A stretch of 64,000 bases of DNA from Devosia naphthalenivorans (GTDB taxonomy: Bacteria; Pseudomonadota; Alphaproteobacteria; Rhizobiales; Devosiaceae), in assembly GCF_003056355.1 (NCBI RefSeq), contig NZ_PYVW01000015.1:1-64000 (forward strand). Reading direction: 5' to 3'. Shown here piece after piece: positions 52,771 through 62,572 of the stretch (the first letter of the stretch is position 1; every line of letters begins with the position of its first letter). Made by a program: the position numbers and the translations under genes. The notes under the pieces are model-generated. The model was not told the DNA's origin. It worked only from the letters and a program-made list of their open reading frames with translations, and searched no databases.

Positions 52771-53682
52771 TCATGGCTGGCGCGTCGCCCCGCCGGCCCG
52801 CAGCGGCTCCGTCGCTGGAATGATCCATTCGCGAAAGGCCTTGATCTTGGGGGAGTTTCGCCGCGCCTCGGGATAGACGAGATAATAGCTGTGCTTATCG
52901 GAGGCGATCAGGTCGAAGGGCTGGATCAGGCGACCGGCGGCGATGTCCTCGACATAGAATGCCGGCGTCAACATGGCGACGCCGCGCCCCGCAATCGCTG
53001 CTGCGGCTTCGAGGTTCTGAGAGCCGAGCTGGCTGATCGGGCGCGTCTCTATGCTGTAGCCAGTCACCCCAGCCTGCTCGAACCAGAGCGAGAACCATGG
53101 ATCGTCGGCATCGACCATGGGCAGCTTCAGCAGGTCGGCAGGCTCCCTGATGCCCCCGATCGAGTCGGCAAGACGCGGACTGAGCATGGGGGTAAAATCC
53201 GCTGCGAGCAGGAAGTGCCCGGCGAGGCCCGGCGGCACACCGATACTGCCGCGGATGCCCAGGTCGAACTCCTCGGTGGCGAAATCGACCACACGCGGCG
53301 AGCTTTCCACGCGCACGGCCAGATTGGGATGCTGCAGCTGGAAATGCCCCAGATTTTGCACCAGCCAATGGCTGGCAAAGGTCGGTACCGAGGTAATGCC
53401 GAGCATGCCGTCGATGCGGCCGCGGCTATCGGCAAAGGCGCTGCGCAATGTTTCGAAGGCGTGCGTCACCTCGGGTGCCAGCCGGGCGCCGGTCTCGCTC
53501 AGCGCAATCTGACGCGGCTTGCGCAGGAAGAGCGGCGCGCCGACGCGCTCCTCGAGAATCCTGATCTGGTAGCTCACCGCGGCCTGGGTCATGCCCAGTT
53601 CCTCGGCCGCCCGGGTGAAGCTCAAATGCCGCGCAACGGCCTCGAAGGCGCGCACTGCGGTAAGAGGCGGCAATGCTGACAT
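52771..53682 (-). CDS. LysR-family regulator, GcvA-like
   Basis: 303-residue LysR-type regulator. The N-terminal winged helix-turn-helix reads LSFTRAAEELGMTQAAVSYQIRILEERVG, followed by an effector domain with GITSVPTFASHWLVQNLGHF, the GcvA-type start of the domain. It resembles the GcvA/AmpR subgroup, whose targets usually lie next to the regulator. No divergent target gene is adjacent except the small DUF1127 gene, so the target is unknown. Confidence 0.87.
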   Translation of the reverse strand: MSALPPLTAVRAFEAVARHLSFTRAAEELGMTQAAVSYQIRILEERVGAPLFLRKPRQIALSETGARLAPEVTHAFETLRSAFADSRGRIDGMLGITSVPTFASHWLVQNLGHFQLQHPNLAVRVESSPRVVDFATEEFDLGIRGSIGVPPGLAGHFLLAADFTPMLSPRLADSIGGIREPADLLKLPMVDADDPWFSLWFEQAGVTGYSIETRPISQLGSQNLEAAAAIAGRGVAMLTPAFYVEDIAAGRLIQPFDLIASDKHSYYLVYPEARRNSPKIKAFREWIIPATEPLRAGGATRQP

Positions 53683-53799
53683 GGATCAAATCTCCTTATG
53701 CACGCCATCGGAGCTTTAGTTGGAAATCGGCCGCAATACCAGCAATCCTGGAACTGTTAAAACAATCCGGGAGCCGTCCGCATAAGGATGGTTGTAGCC

Positions 53800-53979
53800 A
53801 TGACTGTGATTGCCAAGCCGTTCGCCGCTGCCGCTCACCTGTTTCACTGGCGATTTCCGCATCTGTCCAGTGCTGATCGGCGCCGGCGGCAGGCGACGAT
53901 TGATTTGATCAATGCTTCGCCGCATTTGCTGCGGGATATCGGGGCGACAGAGGACAAGGTGGTTTGCCGCAAAAAGTGA
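53800..53979 (+). CDS. DUF1127 small protein
   Basis: 59-residue basic protein with the DUF1127 pattern: an amphipathic Arg-rich middle (SSADRRRRQATIDLIN) and the LLRDIGATEDKV end motif. DUF1127 proteins of Alphaproteobacteria act in phosphate, carbon or RNA-related regulation. A second ATG at 53788 is possible, but AAGGA would then overlap the start codon. Confidence 0.7.
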   Translation: MTVIAKPFAAAAHLFHWRFPHLSSADRRRRQATIDLINASPHLLRDIGATEDKVVCRKK

Positions 53980-54025
53980 GGGTTGCGGCTTGCGCGGGCG
54001 GCCTCGTGTTCACTAGAAATGGCCC

Positions 54026-54499
54026 ATGTCCAAGACCACGCCCGCCACTATTGCGCTCACCAGGGCCGGAGTGCCGTTCAGCACGGCAACCTATGACTAT
54101 GACCCCGATGCCGATCGGGTCGGGCTGCAAGCTGCTGAAGCGCTGGGGGTTTCGCCGTCCATCGTGCTCAAGACGCTGATGGCGGAGGTGGATGGCAAGC
54201 CGGTCTGTGTGGTGGTGCCCTCGGATGAAGAGGTCAACATGAAAAAGCTGGCGGCTGCCTTCGGCGGCAAGTCGGCGCACATGATGAAGCCGGCGGATGC
54301 GGAGCGTTTGACCGGCTACAAGGTGGGTGGCATCAGCCCGTTCGGGCAGAAAAAGCCGATCCCGACCGCGGTGGAAGAGCTCGCTTGCCTTGAAGATGAA
54401 TGCTTTTTGAATGGCGGTCAGCGCGGATTGCAGATCCGAATGAAGCCGGACGACCTGATTGCCGCGTTGGGCGGAAAGCTGGCAGATCTGATCCGGTAA
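54026..54499 (+). CDS. ybaK: Cys-tRNA(Pro) deacylase YbaK
   Basis: 157-residue protein of the YbaK/EbsC family. It hydrolyses cysteine mischarged on tRNA(Pro) in the cytoplasm. The conserved lysine in VLKTLM, the VPSDEEVNMKKLAAA stretch and the GGISPFGQKKP loop (with Gly and Ser contacts) are present. Length matches E. coli YbaK (159 aa). Confidence 0.94.
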   Translation: MSKTTPATIALTRAGVPFSTATYDYDPDADRVGLQAAEALGVSPSIVLKTLMAEVDGKPVCVVVPSDEEVNMKKLAAAFGGKSAHMMKPADAERLTGYKVGGISPFGQKKPIPTAVEELACLEDECFLNGGQRGLQIRMKPDDLIAALGGKLADLIR

Positions 54500-54520
54500 A
54501 AACCGGACCCAGAAAAGACA

Positions 54521-54543
54521 AAAGGCGCCCGAATGGACGCCTT
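54521..54543. terminator. Terminator between ybaK and the minus-strand DUF1127 gene
   Basis: AAGGCG and CGCCTT arms with an inner CCC/GGA pairing around GAAT, located just after the ybaK stop and just after the end of the opposite gene. Confidence 0.6.
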
Positions 54544-54573
54544 CATCTCAAATCTTAAAGCAGCGACCAAGTC

Positions 54574-54720
54574 TTAGTTGGTGTAGTTGCCGCGAGCGAT
54601 GTTCTTGATGTCGCCCTTGGTGATGCCCAGATCATTCAGCTGACGGGTGTCGAGAGCGTTGAGCTCGCGCATCGTGCGCTGATACTGAGCAAACTTTGCG
54701 ATTTTCTGGCGGATGTTCAT
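54574..54720 (-). CDS. DUF1127 small protein (48 aa)
   Basis: 48-residue protein read directly from the minus strand: it begins MNIRQKIAKFAQYQRTMREL and closes with the DUF1127 motif ALDTRQLNDLGITKGDIKNI. An AAGGGGA site precedes the ATG. The full conserved LxxLxxRQLxDIGLxRxDI arrangement makes this a more typical DUF1127 protein than the one at 53800. The 348 bp upstream (54721-55068) hold its promoter and the copA promoter; otherwise I see nothing. Confidence 0.85.
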   Translation of the reverse strand: MNIRQKIAKFAQYQRTMRELNALDTRQLNDLGITKGDIKNIARGNYTN

Positions 54721-55016
54721 TTTCGGTTCCCCTTCGTTTGATGACCTCTATATAGACCCGCCCGGTCGTGATTAGAAGATGGGCTTTGTGCACAACCGTT
54801 ATGCAGTGGGTGCAAGCAGAAGAGGCAATCTGGCAGTCTGACCTCTGTCGCCTGTCCCCGCCCGACCGGAACATAGCCACGCCGTCGCCTTCATAAGATG
54901 CTGATTAGCAAGGAGTTTACTAGCTTTCCTTCTGACCGCGCGCCGTAAAATCAAATTTTACCATCTGGTCAGGAGCCATGCGGCTGGCTGGAACCTCGAT
55001 TATTCCCTACATGGCC

Positions 55017-55049
55017 TTGACCTTACCATCATTGGAAGGTTTATATGAT
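55017..55049 (+). promoter_or_regulatory. CueR-type promoter and operator of copA
   Basis: A 21-bp inverted repeat (55020-55040) with arms ACCTTACC and TGGAAGGT matches MerR/CueR operators. It lies between a -35 TTGACC (55017-55022) and a -10-like TATATG (55042-55047), giving the long 19-bp spacer typical of MerR-family activated promoters. Confidence 0.8.
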
Positions 55050-55068
55050 GTCGGACGAGGTGATTGCC

Positions 55069-57327
55069 ATGAATGAACACGTCCATACCAAGCCCATATC
55101 CATCGACATCGAAGGCATGACTTGTGCGTCCTGCGTGGCGCGGGTGGAAAAGAGCCTTATGAAAGTGCCGAGTGTCACTTCGGCCTCGGTCAATCTGGCC
55201 ACCCAGCGCGCCACCGTGCAACTCGGCGAAGCTTACGACCTCGATCCCTTGCTCGAGGCAATCGAGAAGGCGGGCTATAAAGGCAGCAAGACGCCAGGGG
55301 CCCATCATCATGACCACGGATCGCATCAACATCACGATGAGGATGCGGCCGTGTTGCGCCGCGACGTGCTAATTGCGGCAGCATTTACCCTGCCGCTCTT
55401 CGTGCTGGAGATGGGGGGCCATCTCTATATGCCGTTCCACATGTGGCAGATGTCCGTGATCTCCATGGATGTGCTGTGGACGCTCTACTTTATAGCGACC
55501 AGCATCGTGCTGTTCGTTCCCGGTTGGCGCTTTTTCAAGATCGGCATCCCGGCTCTGCTGCGCGGCGCGCCGGAGATGAACTCCCTGGTCGCGCTCGGCT
55601 CGGGCGCAGCCTATCTCTATTCGGCGGTCGCCACCTTTGCCCCGCAAGTGCTGCCGCAGGGCACGCGCTATGTTTATTATGAGGCCGCGGCCGTCATCGT
55701 GACGCTGATCCTGGTGGGGCGACTGCTCGAGGCAATGGCCAAGGGCCGCACCGGCGAGGCGATCCAGCGATTGGTGCGCGAGCAGGCCAAGACGGCCCGA
55801 GTGCAACGCGATGGCCAAACAGTCGAGCTGCCCGTCGAACAAGTGGTTGCCGGCGATGTCATCATCGTCCGCCCCGGCGAGAAGATCGCGGTGGATGGCG
55901 AGATCATCGAAGGCGCCAGCCATATCGACGAGTCGATGATTTCGGGCGAGCCCCTCCCGGTCTCCAAGACCGTTGGCGCGGCCGTAGTCGGCGGCACCAT
56001 CAACACCTCCGGCAGCTTCAGCTTCCGCGCGACCAAGGTTGGCGGCGATACTATGCTGGCGCAGATCATCCGCATGGTCGAAGAAGCACAGGGCGGCAAG
56101 CTGCCGATCCAGGGCGTCGTCGACAGGATCACGCTGTGGTTCGTGCCGGCGGTTATCGCTTTGGCTATCCTCACCTTTGCCGTCTGGACAATCTGGGGGG
56201 CAGAGCCCGCCTACATTTTTGGCCTGGTCAATGCCGTCGCCGTGCTGATCATCGCCTGCCCTTGTGCCATGGGCCTCGCCACGCCCACCTCCATCATGGT
56301 GGGAACGGGCCGGGCGGCAGAACTGGGCGTGCTGTTCCGCAAGAGCGAGGCGCTGCAGCAATTGCGTGACGTTAGGGTTGTCGCATTCGACAAGACCGGC
56401 ACGCTGACGCAGGGCAAGCCGGTATTGACCGACCTCATCCTCGACGATGATTTCGAGCATGACGAGGTGCTGGCTCTGATAGCAGCGGTGGAAGCAAAGT
56501 CGGAGCACCCGATCGCTGCTGCCATCGTTGCTGCGGCCAAGAAAAGTGCGCTGGTGCTTGGCACGGTGACGGACTTCAATTCGCACGCCGGCAATGGCGT
56601 GATGGCACGTGTCGATGGGCGGCTCGTGTCCATCGGTTCGCAGCGCCATCTGCAGCACCTGGACTTTTGCGACTTCACCCAGACCATTGAGCGGCTTGCC
56701 GACGAGGGCAAGACGCCAGTCTTTGCCGCCATCGAAGACAAGCTGGCTGCGGCAATCGTCGTGGCCGATACCATCAAGCCGTCAAGCAAGGCCGTGATCG
56801 CGGCGCTGCATGGGATGGGTCTGAGGACCGTGATGATATCGGGCGACAATCAGCGCACCGCTGAAGCCATCGCCCGCCAATTGGGCATTGACGAGGTGCG
56901 GGCCGAGGTCTTGCCAGCCGACAAGGTCGCCACGCTCAAGGGGCTGCGCTCGTCTGGTTCCGTGGCATTCGTCGGCGACGGCATCAACGACGCGCCTGCC
57001 CTGGCGGAAGCCGATGTCGGGATCGCTGTCGGCACCGGTACCGATGCGGCCATCGAGAGCGCCGACGTTGTATTGCTAGGCGGGGATCTCAAGGGCGTAC
57101 TCGATGCGCTCACGATCAGCCGCGCCACGATGAAGAACATTTGGGAAAACCTGTTCTGGGCCTTCGGCTACAACGTGCTGCTGATACCCGTTGCGGCCGG
57201 GGCGCTGTTCCCCGCTTTCGGCATCCTGCTCAACCCAATGATCAGCGCTGGCGCGATGGCACTGTCTTCGGTGTTCGTCGTTGGCAATGCGCAGCGCCTT
57301 CGCACTGTCAAAGGAGTACGCTTATGA
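55069..57327 (+). CDS. copA: Copper-exporting P1B-type ATPase
   Basis: 752-residue copper efflux pump. One N-terminal metal-binding domain has GMTCASC (Cys19, Cys22), then a His-rich linker, the TGES-type loop (MISGEP), the transmembrane CPC motif in IIACPCAMG, the phosphorylation site DKTGT, and the HP and GDGIND hinge motifs ([12 protein letters not shown]). It exports Cu+ across the inner membrane using ATP. The start is placed at the ATG at 55069, eight bases after GAGG. The farther ATG at 55045 would overlap the -10 element of the CueR promoter. Stop overlaps cueR by ATGA. Confidence 0.93.
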   Translation: MNEHVHTKPISIDIEGMTCASCVARVEKSLMKVPSVTSASVNLATQRATVQLGEAYDLDPLLEAIEKAGYKGSKTPGAHHHDHGSHQHHDEDAAVLRRDVLIAAAFTLPLFVLEMGGHLYMPFHMWQMSVISMDVLWTLYFIATSIVLFVPGWRFFKIGIPALLRGAPEMNSLVALGSGAAYLYSAVATFAPQVLPQGTRYVYYEAAAVIVTLILVGRLLEAMAKGRTGEAIQRLVREQAKTARVQRDGQTVELPVEQVVAGDVIIVRPGEKIAVDGEIIEGASHIDESMISGEPLPVSKTVGAAVVGGTINTSGSFSFRATKVGGDTMLAQIIRMVEEAQGGKLPIQGVVDRITLWFVPAVIALAILTFAVWTIWGAEPAYIFGLVNAVAVLIIACPCAMGLATPTSIMVGTGRAAELGVLFRKSEALQQLRDVRVVAFDKTGTLTQGKPVLTDLILDDDFEHDEVLALIAAVEAKSEHPIAAAIVAAAKKSALVLGTVTDFNSHAGNGVMARVDGRLVSIGSQRHLQHLDFCDFTQTIERLADEGKTPVFAAIEDKLAAAIVVADTIKPSSKAVIAALHGMGLRTVMISGDNQRTAEAIARQLGIDEVRAEVLPADKVATLKGLRSSGSVAFVGDGINDAPALAEADVGIAVGTGTDAAIESADVVLLGGDLKGVLDALTISRATMKNIWENLFWAFGYNVLLIPVAAGALFPAFGILLNPMISAGAMALSSVFVVGNAQRLRTVKGVRL

Positions 57328-57734
57328 ATATCGGGCAAGCCTCCAGCGCCTCGGGCGTATCGGCCAAGATGATCCGCTATTATGAATCCATCGGATTGAT
57401 CCGCGCGCCCTCGCGCACCGAGAGCAATTACCGCGTCTATGGCTCGGACGAGGTGCATGTGCTGCGCTTCGTCAAGCGGGCGCGGACCCTTGGTTTCTCC
57501 GTCGAGGAGACGGCAACGCTGCTCAGCCTCTGGCAGGACAAGTCCCGCGCCAGCGCAGAGGTCAAGGACATCGCTACCGGGCACATCGCTGCGCTCGAAA
57601 CCAAGATCAACGAGTTGCAGGGCATGGTGAATACCCTAACGCATCTTGCCCATTGCTGTGGCGGCGACAACCGCCCCGACTGCCCGATCCTGGATGATCT
57701 GGCGGGCGAAACAATTTCAATGAAAGGACACTGA
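57324..57734 (+). CDS. cueR: MerR-family copper regulator CueR
   Basis: 136-residue MerR-type regulator. The DNA-binding start has [10 protein letters not shown], a long dimerisation helix follows, and the C-terminal metal loop carries Cys112 and Cys120 at the CueR positions ([11 protein letters not shown]). It senses Cu+ or Ag+ and activates copA from the 19-bp-spacer promoter upstream. The start overlaps the copA stop by 4 bp, so activator and pump are made in one transcript and the regulator is autoactivated. Confidence 0.92.
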   Translation: MNIGQASSASGVSAKMIRYYESIGLIRAPSRTESNYRVYGSDEVHVLRFVKRARTLGFSVEETATLLSLWQDKSRASAEVKDIATGHIAALETKINELQGMVNTLTHLAHCCGGDNRPDCPILDDLAGETISMKGH

Positions 57735-57735
57735 C

Positions 57736-57936
57736 ATGACTGACAAGACCATCCTCACCGTCAACGACATGACCTGCGGCCACTGCGTCGGCACGGTCCG
57801 CAAGGCACTCGAAGAGGCGCTGCCGGGGGCAGAGATTTCGGTGGATCTGGCCAGCCATCGGGTGGAGTTCACTGGTGACCGGGCGAAGGGCGAAGAGGCG
57901 ATCCGGGAAGCTGGATATACGCCTGAGGCTGCGTAG
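57736..57936 (+). CDS. copZ: Copper chaperone CopZ
   Basis: 66-residue heavy-metal-associated domain with the MTCGHC motif after VND and the characteristic beta-alpha-beta-beta-alpha-beta layout. AAAGGA lies seven bases before the ATG. It would deliver cytoplasmic Cu+ to CopA or CueR. The last gene of the copA-cueR-copZ operon. Confidence 0.88.
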   Translation: MTDKTILTVNDMTCGHCVGTVRKALEEALPGAEISVDLASHRVEFTGDRAKGEEAIREAGYTPEAA

Positions 57937-57963
57937 AGTTTGGGGCACGGCCTATCTGGAGCG

Positions 57964-58707
57964 CTACTCCGGCTTGCGCAGCAGATAGGTGTCCATGATC
58001 CAGCCATGCCGCTCCCGCGCCGCCTTGCGCGTCTCGGCGATCTGGTCCCTGATCTCGCCCAGGCGGCCCGAGATCACAATCTCGTCCGGGGTGCCGAGAT
58101 AGGCGCCCCAGAAAATGTGCAAGTCCGGATCGGCATCTAGGAACGCCGTTTGCCCATCGAGCATCACCACCGTGTCCGCATCAACTGAACCCAGTTGTCG
58201 GCCGGTCGTGATGTGGACCGGCTCGCCGATCCGGTTGAGGGCAATGCCGTGTGCTGCCGTCAGCGCTTGGATCGAGGTAATACCGGGAATGATCTCGACC
58301 TTGATGGACCGGCTACGCTGCAGGCGCTCCACGATGCGGATCGTGCTATCGTAAAGGCCGGGATCGCCCCACACCAGGAACGCCCCCGCTCCACCGTCGG
58401 GCACGGCATCGAGCAACTCGCCGAACTGCGCCGCAAGCGCATCGTGCCAATCTTCGACGCTTCGGCTATAATCCGGATTGGCCAGATCGCGTTTGGGCAC
58501 CGCATAGCCCAGCATCCGGCTCTGCGGATTGGTGACATAGCGGCGCGCGATGTCGCGCCGCAGATCGGCGAGATCTGCCTTCCCTGCCCCCTTGTCGGGG
58601 ATGAACAGCACATCGGCCCGGTTCAGCGCAGTGATCGCCTGGACCGTCATATGCTCCGGATTACCGGCGCCGATGCCTACGATCAGGATGGTTTTTGTTT
58701 CTGGCAA
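57964..58707 (-). CDS. cobF: Precorrin-6A synthase (deacetylating) CobF
   Basis: 247-residue tetrapyrrole methylase. Family motifs are VGIGAGNPEHMTVQAI at the N terminus, GDPGLYDSTIRI in the middle and PGITSIQALTAAHGI. CobF is the SAM-dependent C1 methylase of the oxygen-dependent cobalamin pathway that also removes the acetyl group. It is one of the aerobic-pathway-only enzymes. The partner cobG lies about 5 kb away, across the sugar operon. Confidence 0.93.
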   Translation of the reverse strand: MPETKTILIVGIGAGNPEHMTVQAITALNRADVLFIPDKGAGKADLADLRRDIARRYVTNPQSRMLGYAVPKRDLANPDYSRSVEDWHDALAAQFGELLDAVPDGGAGAFLVWGDPGLYDSTIRIVERLQRSRSIKVEIIPGITSIQALTAAHGIALNRIGEPVHITTGRQLGSVDADTVVMLDGQTAFLDADPDLHIFWGAYLGTPDEIVISGRLGEIRDQIAETRKAARERHGWIMDTYLLRKPE

Positions 58708-58721
58708 ACTCGTTTCCTGCT

Positions 58722-59747
58722 TTAGTCGCGCCTTGGCCGGCCCACCGAATTACGGACGATCAGTTCGGCCCGCAATAATACCTCCTTGCGCCGCAACGGC
58801 TCGCCCTCCAGCCGCGCCAGCAGCAAGTCCATGGCTTCCTCGCCGATCTTGAGGCGCGGTTGCTTCATGGTGGTCAGCGAGGGGCTGACGAAGCTGGCGA
58901 ACGAAATATCATCGAACCCCATCACGGAGAATTCGCGCGGCAAGTCATAGCGACGGGCGTTAAGCGAGATGATGACGCCCAACGCCGTCGCATCGTTGAC
59001 GCAGAAGAATGCCGTGGGCAGCACGTCGCGGACGAACATGTGCTCGGTGGCCTGCCGGCCGCTTTCGGTGGTGCCATCCCCGTCGAGGATCAGGCGGGGG
59101 TCGACAACTATTCCAGCCCCCTGCAGCGCAGCACGGTAGCCCTGCTCGCGCAACTGGTTCACCGCGCGGCTCCTGGAATGGCCGATAAAGGCAATGCGCC
59201 GATGGCCCTGCGAAATCAAATGTTCAGCCGCGATGCGCGCGCCCTCGAAATTGTCGACGCCGACAAAGGGCACGTCGCTGTCGCTCACCGGCTCGTTAAC
59301 CGCAACCATCGGCGGCAGGCGCGACTCCCCGCCATCGCTGCCGAAGCCATAGGGCAGATGGCCGGTAAACAGAATCAAGCCATCGGCCTGATTCGAGCTG
59401 ATGAAGCGCAGATAATCCGTTTCGCGCGCGGCATCGTTTTGGGTGTTGCCGATCAGCACGCCATAGCCGCGCTTGCTCGCCTCGGTTTCAAGCCCGACCA
59501 GGATATTGGAAAAATTCGGATCCCCAACGTCCGGCGCCAGAATCAGGATCATCTTGGAGCGCCGCATGCGCAGGGAGCGCGCCATGGCGTTGGTGGTGTA
59601 GCCGGTGCGGGCTATGGCTTCGCTGACCCGGCGGCGGGTTTCATCGGCGACTTTAGTGGGCTCATTGATGGCCCGGCTCACGGTGGCGATGGAGACGCCC
59701 GCAATGGCCGCAACATCCTCGATCGTCGCCAATTTCTGGTGTTGCAC
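58722..59747 (-). CDS. LacI-family transcriptional repressor
   Basis: 341-residue LacI/GalR-type repressor. Helix-turn-helix motif ATIEDVAAIAGVSIATVSRA with a hinge helix (NAMARSLRMRRS) lies at the N terminus, and a periplasmic-binding-protein-like sugar domain follows. Its divergent target is probably the ABC sugar importer at 59946-63523. Two palindromic operators in the shared region support this. It is unrelated to the neighbouring cob genes. Confidence 0.88.
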   Translation of the reverse strand: MQHQKLATIEDVAAIAGVSIATVSRAINEPTKVADETRRRVSEAIARTGYTTNAMARSLRMRRSKMILILAPDVGDPNFSNILVGLETEASKRGYGVLIGNTQNDAARETDYLRFISSNQADGLILFTGHLPYGFGSDGGESRLPPMVAVNEPVSDSDVPFVGVDNFEGARIAAEHLISQGHRRIAFIGHSRSRAVNQLREQGYRAALQGAGIVVDPRLILDGDGTTESGRQATEHMFVRDVLPTAFFCVNDATALGVIISLNARRYDLPREFSVMGFDDISFASFVSPSLTTMKQPRLKIGEEAMDLLLARLEGEPLRRKEVLLRAELIVRNSVGRPRRD

Positions 59748-59847
59748 TGTTTGCCCCGCACACCCCTCTGGCGCCCGCGTTTGCTGCCTTTAGCAGATAC
59801 CGCACGACACGCCAGACCTCCCATTGCGGTTAACCCGCTTTCCAGCA

Positions 59848-59884
59848 GTGTAAACCTTTACACGATCCATGAAAACCTTTACAT
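59848..59884. promoter_or_regulatory. Tandem LacI-family operators
   Basis: GTGTAAACCTTTACAC (59848-59863, perfect 7-bp arms) and ATGAAAACCTTTACAT (59869-59884, similar) lie with centres 21 bp apart, two helical turns, in the divergent region between the LacI gene and the importer. Confidence 0.75.
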
Positions 59885-59945
59885 CGGTCGATCATGGACG
59901 AAGAACTGGAACAAATCCAGCCGCGTTCGAGGGAGGCGATCCGAA

Positions 59946-61487
59946 ATGAGCGATGCCCAAGGTTCGGCCGAAGCGGCGGTACTGTCAGCGCACAGGATCA
60001 GCAAGTCGTTCGGCGAGATTCCGGTGCTGTTCAGCATCGATTTCGACATCAAACCGGGCGAAGTGCACGCCATCATCGGCGAGAATGGCGCGGGCAAGTC
60101 CACACTCATCAAGATTCTGTCCGGCATCGAGTCGCCGACTTCCGGCACCATCCACTATGACGGCAAGGCGGTCACCCTGCCGCCCAATGGGGAAGCCGAG
60201 GCCATGGGGATCGTGCTGATCCACCAGGAACTGAACCTGGCCGAGCACCTGACGGTGGCCGATTCCATTTTTCTTGGCCGCGAACTCAAGAAGTACGGTT
60301 TTCTGGATTTGGCGGAGATGCGCCGACGCTCTGCGGCAGTGCTGGATACGCTGCATGTCCACGTTGATCCCGATGCACGGATCAATGAACTGTCTGTCGC
60401 CGACAAGCAGATGGTGGAGATCGCCAAGGCAATCAGCCGCGATGCGCGGGTCCTGATCATGGACGAGCCGACGGCCGTGCTGTCGGTCGGTGAAACCGAG
60501 ACGCTGTTCGAGCAGATCCGGCGGCTCACTGCCCGGGGCGTGGCGGTGATCTTCATTTCGCACAAGCTCGATGAAATCATGGATCTGGCCGACCGCGTCA
60601 CCGTGTTGCGCGATGGGCAGTTGATCGCCACCGTTCCGACCGAAGCGATGACGCCGGACTCCATTGCGCAGATGATGGTCGGGCGCGAATTGTCCAATCT
60701 TTATCCGCCCAAGCACGAGCCTGACGTGGATGCGCCGATCGTGCTTTCGGTGCGCGGCCTGCAGGCGCCGGGCGTCAAGGACATCTCGTTTGATCTGCGC
60801 CGGGGCGAAATCCTGGGCTTTGCCGGCCTGATCGGCTCGGGGCGCACCGCTGTTGCGGAAGCCGTCGCGGGGCTGAACCACAAGACCGCGGGCGAAGTCA
60901 GCATGAATGGCAAGCCCGCCAATTTCAGCGATGTCGCGAAATCGGTGGCGGCGGGCCTTGCCTATATGACCAAGGATCGCAAGGGTCGCGGGTTGCTGCT
61001 CAATATGGGGCTGCAACCGAACTTGACGCTGCTCACGCTCAAGAAGCACCTCAAGGGCGGGTTCCTCGACCAGAACAGCGAAGCGCAGGCGCTGGAGCGG
61101 GCAGTTCGCCGCTTCGACATTCGCGCGCGCGACGCCTCGGTGCGGGTGGGGCAGCTTTCCGGTGGCAACCAGCAGAAGCTGATGCTGGGCAAGACCATGG
61201 AAAGCGAGCCCGACATCATCATCATGGATGAGCCGACGCGAGGGATCGATGTCGGCACCAAGCAACAGATCTACCATATCATCGCGGCGCTGGCGGCCGA
61301 GGGCAAATCGATCATCCTCATCTCATCGGAGATGCAGGAAGTGATCGGGCTGAGCCATCGCGTGCTGGTGATGCGGGAGGGGCGCCTCGCGGGCAAGCTC
61401 GAAGGCGCCGAAATCGTGGAAGCAGAAATCATGCGGTACGCCGCGGGCATCAAGCAGGGTGGGGACGATGAGCGTATCAACGCATGA
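59946..61487 (+). CDS. CUT2-type sugar ABC transporter ATP-binding protein
   Basis: 513-residue double-domain ATPase. First Walker A is GENGAGKST and Walker B is VLIMDEPTAVLS; second domain has degenerate Walker A GLIGSGRTA, signature LSGGNQQK and Walker B IIIMDEPTRGID. This is the MglA/RbsA/XylG architecture. The start ATG follows GGAGG by nine bases; the open frame extends far upstream only as a shadow. The gene overlaps the permease gene by 20 bp. Sugar specificity cannot be inferred. Confidence 0.9.
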   Translation: MSDAQGSAEAAVLSAHRISKSFGEIPVLFSIDFDIKPGEVHAIIGENGAGKSTLIKILSGIESPTSGTIHYDGKAVTLPPNGEAEAMGIVLIHQELNLAEHLTVADSIFLGRELKKYGFLDLAEMRRRSAAVLDTLHVHVDPDARINELSVADKQMVEIAKAISRDARVLIMDEPTAVLSVGETETLFEQIRRLTARGVAVIFISHKLDEIMDLADRVTVLRDGQLIATVPTEAMTPDSIAQMMVGRELSNLYPPKHEPDVDAPIVLSVRGLQAPGVKDISFDLRRGEILGFAGLIGSGRTAVAEAVAGLNHKTAGEVSMNGKPANFSDVAKSVAAGLAYMTKDRKGRGLLLNMGLQPNLTLLTLKKHLKGGFLDQNSEAQALERAVRRFDIRARDASVRVGQLSGGNQQKLMLGKTMESEPDIIIMDEPTRGIDVGTKQQIYHIIAALAAEGKSIILISSEMQEVIGLSHRVLVMREGRLAGKLEGAEIVEAEIMRYAAGIKQGGDDERINA

Positions 61488-62490
61488 GGCAGCAAAGCCG
61501 GCCAAGGGCTTGCGCATCGACTTCAAGACACTGGGACCGCTGCTGGCGCTGATCCTGTTGGTGATTTTGGGCTATTCGCTCAACCCGCTTTTCCTGGGCG
61601 AAGGCAATATCACCAATATCCTCACCCGTTCGGCCTTTATCGGCATTATCGCGGTGGGCGCCACCTTCGTGATTACCGCCGGCGGGATCGATCTGTCGGT
61701 GGGCTCGATGGCGGCGTTTATTGCCGGGGTCATGATCATCGTCATGAACTGGGCGGTGGACGCGATGGGAGCCTCGCTGTGGACCGTGCTGTTCGGCATC
61801 GGCTGCTCGCTGATCCTGGGCGTTGGCGCTGGGTTCATCAACGGTTTCCTGACCACCAAGGCCAAGATCGAAGCCTTCATCGTGACGCTGGGCACCATGG
61901 GCATCTACCGCTCGCTGGTGACCTATTTCGCCGATGGCGGCACGCTGTCGCTGGCGAATGGAGCGCGGGATATCTATCGCCCGGTTTATTACGACAGCTT
62001 TCTGCGCATCCCCTACCCCGTCTGGGTCTTCATTTTCGTGGCCATCATCGGCTGGGTGCTGATGAACCGCACGGCGTTCGGCCGCTATTGCATGGCCATC
62101 GGGTCGAACGAACACGTGGCGCGCTACTCGGCGATCAAGGTCGACCGCGTCAAGACAGCGACCTATATCCTGCAGGGCCTCTGCGTATCGCTCGCCACCA
62201 TCATCTATGTGCCGCGCTTGGGTTCGGCCTCGGCGGCGACTGGGGTGCTGTGGGAGCTGGAAGCCATCGCTGCAGTGATCATCGGCGGTACCATGCTCAA
62301 GGGCGGCTTCGGCCGGGTGGGCGGAACCGTCATCGGCGCGCTGATACTGACGGCCATCGGCAATATTCTGAACCTGACCGAGATCATCTCCAACTATCTC
62401 AACGGAGCGGTGCAGGGTGTCATCATCGTCGCAGCGGTTTACCTGCAGCGCGGTTCGCTGCGCGCGGGGCGCAAGAAGGCGGCGGAATAA
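61468..62490 (+). CDS. CUT2-type sugar ABC transporter permease
   Basis: 340-residue permease of the RbsC type with about nine hydrophobic helices. It carries TAGGIDLSVGSMAAF and the conserved GGTMLKGGFGRVGGTVIGALIL. The ATG at 61468 was chosen; a GTG nine bases upstream is also in frame. Translation is coupled to the ATPase gene through a 20-bp overlap. Confidence 0.9.
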   Translation: MSVSTHEAAKPAKGLRIDFKTLGPLLALILLVILGYSLNPLFLGEGNITNILTRSAFIGIIAVGATFVITAGGIDLSVGSMAAFIAGVMIIVMNWAVDAMGASLWTVLFGIGCSLILGVGAGFINGFLTTKAKIEAFIVTLGTMGIYRSLVTYFADGGTLSLANGARDIYRPVYYDSFLRIPYPVWVFIFVAIIGWVLMNRTAFGRYCMAIGSNEHVARYSAIKVDRVKTATYILQGLCVSLATIIYVPRLGSASAATGVLWELEAIAAVIIGGTMLKGGFGRVGGTVIGALILTAIGNILNLTEIISNYLNGAVQGVIIVAAVYLQRGSLRAGRKKAAE

Positions 62491-62572
62491 GTTTCAACAA
62501 TTCACGCCCGACACCGGGCGGGATAGTCGGCGCCGCGGAGCGACGCCAAATTTGGTAGGGAGGATTTTACAT

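Noticed and set aside
58860-59945. Upstream extension of the ABC ATPase frame through the LacI gene
   Set aside because: The in-frame stretch is antisense to an intact LacI gene and crosses the operator region. The ATG at 59946 has a good GGAGG site.
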